NCBI GenBank assembly: GCA_030602935.1
Contig: JAUVYU010000004.1
Location: 1-16,503, forward strand
DNA from: Candidatus Bathyarchaeota archaeon
GTDB taxonomy: Archaea > Thermoproteota > Bathyarchaeia > TCS64
Length of the DNA: 16,503 bases
Direction: 5' to 3'
The notes under the pieces were generated by a model. That model ran no database searches. It was not told the origin of the DNA and saw only the letters and a list, made by a program, of their open reading frames with translations. Position numbers and translations under genes: made by a program. Below, piece after piece: positions 12,619-16,503 of this stretch; position 1 is the stretch's first letter, and each line of letters opens with the position of its first letter.

Positions 12619-13904
12619 ATGGATGATAATTTAACCTATCCTTCTGGATGCGGCTTCGAAGCGAGAGCACAAATCTCTGTTTTATACCCCTTAGGGGCGG
12701 AGATCGAAGAGACTGAACAAGGATGGAAGAAATTCTTTCACTGTTTGCTCCATGGCAAGTACTTAATATTTAAATCAAAATGTTTCCGATGCAGTTATTT
12801 GCTTTCATGGTACAGGAGGATAACCCCCTGAGAGATCCAATTATCTGCCCTATTTGTGGCACTGAAACATCCGCTTCCAACCTGGATGAAGATGTTCTTC
12901 AGTTCATCAAACAGCTCGAAAAGAAAGACATCCTCAACGAATATCTCCGAGTATGCAAAGTTCATCTTGATATACTTAATCAAGGCGCACCAACAGCAGC
13001 TGTTGTGACTAAGGCCATCAGTACTGTAAGATCAGAGATACAGAAGATAGCAAAGGTTGAACTGGGTCAAGTCTCTGAGATAATACCCCAGCAAATTCAA
13101 GAAGCATTGGCAGAGAAAATGCCTGATTCTGATGATATCGCCATGCTAATCAATGTGCTACCACAGTTAACCCAAACAGTTCAGGAGCTACTTCGTAAAC
13201 AAGAAGTCCCAAGAATTAAGGGCGAGGAAAAGGAGCGAGAATTGGCTGATGAGCTAGGGGATTACTATCCAGAAGATGAAATTCAACGCCTTGGTAAGTC
13301 TGGGACGACTGACATAATTGTTAGACCTTTAATTGACGATATTCGAATAGGTCTTGAAGTATTTATCGAGTCGAAAAGCAGCCAGACTTGGAGTCGAGCA
13401 TACGTAGAGCAAACAAGAAAACACATGGCCGCTCGAGGCTGCAGGTACGCAGTTCTGGCAGTTGATACAATGCCTTCTGGAGCCAAGGGGTTCTTAGTTG
13501 AACCAACATCTGATGGGACTATCTTTGTCGCAGATCGGCAGACGTGTATACTTGCTTATGGTGCGCTGAAAGCTGTTCTTGTCAATGAGTACAAGACCGG
13601 TAGAAAAGTTATAGACCTTAAGACTGCAATGGCCGATAAACACATCCAAGAATCTCTAACTTCGCTATTCAAAACATTTGATTACATTGAGTCGATACGT
13701 AAGAGAACGAGGAAGATAGTTAAAAATTCAAAGGACATTGACGAAGATCTTGGAGATATCGAGCAAATCATCAAACATGGCGTAGAACAAACTCAAAGAA
13801 TAATCAATGAAGCCATCGAAGCGTCATTACTAGGAGAAGAGGTTGAAGGCAAATTACCTTCTTCCCTAGTTTCAAAACCACCAGAGTTTAACTTGGAGGG
13901 CTGA
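12619..13904 (+). pseudogene. Zinc-ribbon / coiled-coil / PD-(D/E)XK nuclease gene (DUF2130-like), frameshifted at 12824-12828
   Basis: The gene appears in two frames. Frame one (12619-12831) starts at ATG with GGTGA upstream and holds the first zinc pair KCFRC, then ends TGA directly after five Cs. Frame two continues 12829-13904 with CPICGTE as the second pair, a helical segment, and a nuclease core: GKSGTTDIIVRPL (D178, numbering from 12780), LEVFIESKSSQTWSRAYVEQ (E197, K199) and YAVLAVDTMP. This pattern is like DUF2130 proteins. Re-reading one C joins both zinc pairs into one ribbon and gives a 428-residue protein. Causes could be a lost C, a homopolymer sequencing error, or programmed slippage. 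The downstream frame alone could start at ATG 12780 or 12789. Confidence 0.75.
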
Positions 13905-13906
13905 AT

Positions 13907-14269
13907 ATTCGCGCGCACGTGCAGGACATCTGGGCTGAGACGCATGAGGCTAAAATGAATGAGATCGTCAAAAGCCTCGGTCTAGTCAATTGGGAGGTCG
14001 TGTACGTACCCGACGAGAACCAGGAAGTTCTGGGGCAGGTCATCCCGGAGAGTCGGATCATCCTCGTTCATGATCTGAGTCCTAAGGCCGCCATGAGGAC
14101 GGTTCTTCATGAAGTTCTTGAGCTGAAGCTACAGCCGGCGTTCAATGTGCACATATCTCTGTTAAACGCCTTGATCAAGTGGGCGAACGCTCAGGCCTAT
14201 AAGATGAAGGAGCGGTTGATCGAAGATATGCTGGACGTTTTTTTTTCGCTCAAGGATCGGACAAGTTGA
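13907..14269 (+). CDS. Small HExx[DE]-motif protein 2 (integrase-associated, unknown function)
   Basis: About 120 residues and the paralogue of the protein at 9937-10254. Key segments: GQVIPESRIILVHDLSP, MRTVLHEVLELKL with H-E-x-x-E, then LLNALIKWANAQAYKMKERL, matching N-x-LIK and AY-x(2)-KE of the first copy. The start is unsure: GTG at 13919 lies 18 bases after GGAGGG (13895-13900), too far, while an ATT at 13907 has good spacing and keeps frame. I used 13907. It follows the nuclease gene within a few bases and is probably co-transcribed with it. Integrase 2 begins 190 bases later on the same strand. A T9 run (14238-14246) lies in its 3' end. Confidence 0.75.
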   Translation: MRAHVQDIWAETHEAKMNEIVKSLGLVNWEVVYVPDENQEVLGQVIPESRIILVHDLSPKAAMRTVLHEVLELKLQPAFNVHISLLNALIKWANAQAYKMKERLIEDMLDVFFSLKDRTS

Positions 14270-14290
14270 GGGGAATCCTTGATGAAATCA

Positions 14291-14368
14291 GTTCCTCTTG
14301 ACGAGGAACATTGCTCCTGCTCATAGGATACGCGCGGACGGAAAAAAGTAGGTTTAACAGGTTTTTTT
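14291..14368 (+). terminator. Hairpin plus T-run after the HExx protein 2 gene
   Basis: GTTCCTC (14291-14297) and GAGGAAC (14303-14309) form a perfect seven-pair stem with a five-base loop. A T7 run follows later at 14362-14368. Archaeal termination uses T-runs mainly; the hairpin may help or may have another role. The T-run is also next to a possible TATA (TATATAA, 14368-14374) for integrase 2. Confidence 0.35.
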
Positions 14369-14459
14369 ATATAATTTTCATTCACGTAGGCGCGTACGCG
14401 AGGCATGTGTATACTTGCAGAGGGAATATGCATAAATACTTGGAAATGGGAGGTTACCC

Positions 14460-15803
14460 ATGGCGCGGGCGAAGGATTACACCTTCTCGAGGGACCCCCT
14501 GGTGGCGGAGTGGCTGGACTCGGTGGAGGCGTCGACGAGGCGGAATTACCGCACCATGATGCAGGCGTTTCTGGAGTGGGTCGATGCGGGTGAGAGCGTC
14601 CTCGAGCTGGACGGGTACGAAGGTAGCGTGCCCCGGCGGCTGCTGCTGCTGCAGAGGGACCTGAACAGAGACGGCGAGGGGCGCAAGGCGATCCTCAGGG
14701 CGGCGTACTCGTACGTGAAGAAGCGGGGGGCGGAGAGGATGTGGAGGACCTCGTACAGGAGGAACAACCTGTCGACGATCCGGAGCTTCTTCGTCTACCA
14801 CCTGGACGAGACGGGCTTCCCGAAGGAGAGCATAAGGAGGATGGCGCACGTCCTGAAGAGCACGGTGAAGAAGGTGAAGAAGAGCCTCAGCCTCGTGGAG
14901 CTGCGGCAGGTCGCGATCAAGAGCACGCCGATGTACAGGACGGTGCTCAAGTGCATGCTCGTCTCGGGGATGGGTGGGGACGAGGTCGTGAAGTTCAGCA
15001 ACCAGGGGATCGAGGCGCTGCGGGAGGCGATGGAGAACCCGGTGGCCGACGGCGTCATCGAGGTCTACCTGGGGGCTCGCAAGTCCAACGTCGACGGCGA
15101 CTTCTACACCTACATAGGCGGCGGCGCCTACAGGGAGCTCAGGAGCTGGCTCAAGGTCAGGAAGGGGCTCGAGGAACGATTCATGGAACCGGAGCTCGTG
15201 GACAGGAGGCTCAGGGACAGGAGGACGGTCAAGGTCAAGGAATTCCCGGACTCCGTGTTCGTCACTCACATCTTCAGCCCCCTCTCCCACAAAGGGCTCT
15301 ACAACTACTTCCACAGGAAGATGGAGCAGCTCGGCTTCATCCAGAGGGACAAGAATGGGACGCCCGGGAGCAGATACAACAAGAACCCCCACCAGATACG
15401 CAGCCTGTTCAGGACCCAGTGGAGCAAGTCCCGGGTCAACCCCGACGTAGGCGAGTACTTCATGGGACATGTCGTGGACAGTCTGGACTACAACAGGGTG
15501 CACGACGACAGGGAGTACCGGATAGCCGAGTACCGCAAGGCCGTGCCCTACCTGGACCTGGACCACGAGCGCGCCTTCGGCAAGGTTGACGAGGGCGAGG
15601 TGGAGGACCTGAGCGCGCAGGTCAGGGACCTCAAGAGCCAGCTCAAGACCGAGCAGGCGCGCGCGCAGGAGTACAGGCTGCTGGCGGATCAGATGAAGGA
15701 GACGATGCCGTGGGTCCAGAAGATGATCGAGAGGGAAAAGGAGCTGGACAGGCTGCGCGCGAGCGCGCAGGCATCAACGAAGGTCTTGAGAAAGGAGCCA
15801 TAG
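14460..15803 (+). CDS. Tyrosine recombinase / integrase 2
   Basis: 447-residue tyrosine-recombinase-family protein. The N-terminus (DYTFSRDPLVAEWLDSVEAS then TRRNYRTMMQAFLEWV) is the SAM-like core-binding domain. Catalytic domain: K208 in GARKSN, H311 and R314 in NPHQIRSLFRTQW, H337 in YFMGHVVD and the nucleophile Y344 in LDYNRVH. The place of the first catalytic Arg reads SGMGGDEVVKF with Gly, so that residue is missing or supplied elsewhere. Residues about 385-440 are a charged coiled coil. ATG at 14460 has GGGAGG 6 bases upstream. Its G+C is much higher than that of the cargo genes before it. It is not a close copy of integrase 1, and no tRNA lies beside it. Confidence 0.85.
   Translation: MARAKDYTFSRDPLVAEWLDSVEASTRRNYRTMMQAFLEWVDAGESVLELDGYEGSVPRRLLLLQRDLNRDGEGRKAILRAAYSYVKKRGAERMWRTSYRRNNLSTIRSFFVYHLDETGFPKESIRRMAHVLKSTVKKVKKSLSLVELRQVAIKSTPMYRTVLKCMLVSGMGGDEVVKFSNQGIEALREAMENPVADGVIEVYLGARKSNVDGDFYTYIGGGAYRELRSWLKVRKGLEERFMEPELVDRRLRDRRTVKVKEFPDSVFVTHIFSPLSHKGLYNYFHRKMEQLGFIQRDKNGTPGSRYNKNPHQIRSLFRTQWSKSRVNPDVGEYFMGHVVDSLDYNRVHDDREYRIAEYRKAVPYLDLDHERAFGKVDEGEVEDLSAQVRDLKSQLKTEQARAQEYRLLADQMKETMPWVQKMIEREKELDRLRASAQASTKVLRKEP
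15753..15770. repeat. Perfect CG-rich palindrome in the 3' end of integrase 2
   Basis: CTGCGCGC-GA-GCGCGCAG is an eight-pair inverted repeat with a two-base centre. It lies in the coiled-coil coding end of integrase 2, and another GCGCGCGCGC tract (15657-15666) is 86 bases before. It may be a protein-binding or structural site, or a product of Arg/Ala-rich coding. Confidence 0.55.
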
Positions 15804-15900
15804 TCGCCATTGTAGACGTGCAAGGCTACGGTATGCAGCATCTCAGCCTCCAATCTTCTTCCTCTTGTGGTGTGCCCAACATACCGGACCTACATCGCGC

Positions 15901-16200
15901 TCAACGCTCTTGGGATTCGTGAGAAGATGACCGCAGATCTGACATTTCATTGATTCCATGTCGGTTCTCCTCAAACTGGAGAGCCTCATTGAGCGAGTCA
16001 ATAAGATGACGAGTCCCGGATTTCATCAGAGTTATCGAACTGTATTGTTTCCCATCGCCTTTATCGCGTGTGTAACCGTTCTCCCATCCCTGGATAACAT
16101 ATTCTCGGGCATCCTCGAACTCCTCTCGAGAGTCATACTCCCCCTCGAGGGCCTTTATCACAAATAAGGTCTCTCCGCCCATGGGAGTGAAGGTCTCCAC
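15901..16200 (-). CDS. Possible small acidic protein
   Basis: 99 residues if started at GTG 16200; ATG at 16182 (MGGETLFVIKALEG) is an alternative, and the frame stays open further upstream. The product is acidic and soluble in style: LEGEYDSREEFEDAREYVIQ, then GWENGYTRD and LMKSGTRHLIDSLNEALQFE. No family recognised. The opposite strand also has an open frame, but it is unusually hydrophobic as expected for an antisense image, so I prefer this strand. If it is not a gene, 15804-16372 holds no gene I can see. No clear SD. Confidence 0.4.
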   Translation of the reverse strand: METFTPMGGETLFVIKALEGEYDSREEFEDAREYVIQGWENGYTRDKGDGKQYSSITLMKSGTRHLIDSLNEALQFEENRHGINEMSDLRSSSHESQER

Positions 16201-16222
16201 GAAAATCGTGAAGGGTTCATAA

Positions 16223-16233
16223 GCGCGCGCGCG
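16223..16233. repeat. Alternating CG tract
   Basis: GCGCGCGCGCG, eleven bases of alternating G and C, between the small acidic gene and the host-like gene. It is one of several such tracts confined to the mobile region (also 10194-10205, 13910-13916 and 15657-15666). Such tracts favour Z-form DNA; any role is unknown. Confidence 0.7.
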
Positions 16234-16372
16234 AGGAGCCTGAAAAATTCCTCTCAGTGTTGAATGATTTCCTTAGCAGAGTAGAATTTCAATAATTGAT
16301 GACCTTTTTCATATTTTTCTCGTAAGTTTTAAGCGGTGATGCGCCTCATTAATAGATGTAGAAGGGGGCATT

Positions 16373-16503
16373 TTGGAAGAGGCAAGCTATCTGAAACTGG
16401 CCGAGCACCTGGATCGACTCCCGGGGGGGTTTGCTCCTAGCGAAACCGGTGCGGACATCCGCCTGCTGCAAAGGCTTTTCACGCCGGAAGAGGCAAAGTT
16501 GGC
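16373..16503 (+). CDS. Start of a host-like protein, probably 4Fe-4S ferredoxin-family (partial)
   Basis: The reading frame runs off the window after 43 residues: MEEASYLKLAEHLDRLPGGF, APSETGADIRLLQRLF, TPEEAKL. The pattern of -LAEHLDRLPGGF- and -RLLQRLFTPEEA- resembles the N-terminus of a family of 4Fe-4S ferredoxin-type proteins, from memory only; the iron-sulphur motifs would lie downstream. The start is TTG at 16373, with GGGGG at 16364-16368 upstream; the ATG at 16355 is followed at once by TAG. High G+C and host-like codons suggest return to chromosomal sequence. Confidence 0.55.
   Translation, partial: MEEASYLKLAEHLDRLPGGFAPSETGADIRLLQRLFTPEEAKL

Larger units (their letters stand above)
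8551..16372. mobile_element. Integrated genetic element(s) at tRNA-Ala with two integrases and defence-like cargo
   Basis: The region runs from tRNA-Ala to the host-like gene at 16373. It has two tyrosine recombinases (8608-9960, 14460-15803), two related HExx[DE] small proteins, an HD/TPR protein, a zinc-ribbon nuclease gene and two small unassigned genes. The genes at 10309-13904 are visibly AT-richer with different codon choice from the flanking host genes. Long alternating CG tracts occur only here. Two integrase modules suggest either two elements inserted in tandem or nested, or successive replacement. The right border is undefined, so the end given is an upper limit. Confidence 0.65.

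Noticed and set aside
12824..12828. Classical X-XXY-YYZ slippery site for programmed -1 frameshift
   Set aside because: Sequence is ATA-ACC-CCC-TGA, not a canonical heptamer; single-codon slippage or simple deletion are likelier.
14232..14246. T9 run as terminator
   Set aside because: Lies inside the coding end of the HExx protein 2 gene (DVFFSL); may act in termination but cannot be separated from coding.
14454..15566. 370-residue minus-strand open frame opposite integrase 2
   Set aside because: Product is V/P/L-rich without any domain and exactly antisense to a recognised integrase.
15958..16167. Plus-strand 69-residue hydrophobic frame
   Set aside because: Hydrophobicity is what the complement of an acidic helical protein gives; no SD or promoter seen.

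Overview
The window is archaeal chromosomal DNA. Evidence: an archaeal RNA polymerase subunit N gene next to ribosomal protein uS2, RNase P protein subunits Pop5 and Rpp30, a MEMO1-family/mevalonate kinase cluster, an intron-bearing tRNA-Arg, TATA-type promoters, and purine-rich Shine-Dalgarno (SD) sequences at several starts. The high G+C host genes and the style of the two integrases look most like Bathyarchaeia or another Thermoproteota-type lineage; this placement is an inference.

Positions 1-8350 are ordinary host chromosome, almost all on the minus strand. Read in transcription order, they hold: DUF371 protein; a formaldehyde-activating enzyme/hexulose-6-phosphate synthase fusion carrying an extra N-terminal ribbon-helix-helix domain; a secreted transglutaminase-like protein; a CPA-type cation/proton antiporter; an RNA-processing operon (exosome-type RNA-binding protein, Rpp30, Pop5); and an operon of rpoN, rpsB, MEMO-family protein and mevalonate kinase (cut by the window edge). 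A plus-strand tRNA-Arg(TCG) with a 17-nt intron lies between the RNA-processing operon and the antiporter and seems to share one palindromic TATA element with that operon.

From the tRNA-Ala(GGC) gene (8474-8550) to about 16.3 kb the window is an integrated mobile region. Integrase 1 begins 58 bases after the tRNA 3' end. A second, unrelated-looking tyrosine integrase lies at 14460-15803. Each integrase sits beside one member of the same small protein family with an HExx[DE] motif (9937-10254 and 13907-14269). Between them is AT-richer cargo: a 626-residue HD-domain/TPR protein, a 59-residue minus-strand protein, and a zinc-ribbon/coiled-coil/PD-(D/E)XK nuclease gene interrupted by a one-base frameshift in a C5 run. 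The 59-residue gene and the nuclease gene diverge from an operator-like inverted repeat. HD-domain signalling or effector proteins with repeat sensors, and DUF2130-like nucleases, are typical of conflict systems, so this cargo is the best candidate for an undescribed defence-type system. That role is inferred from domains and position only.

After integrase 2 come a small uncertain minus-strand gene and then, at the window edge, the start of a host-like gene resembling 4Fe-4S ferredoxin-family proteins. No second copy of the tRNA-Ala 3' end was found, so the right boundary of the element is not defined here.
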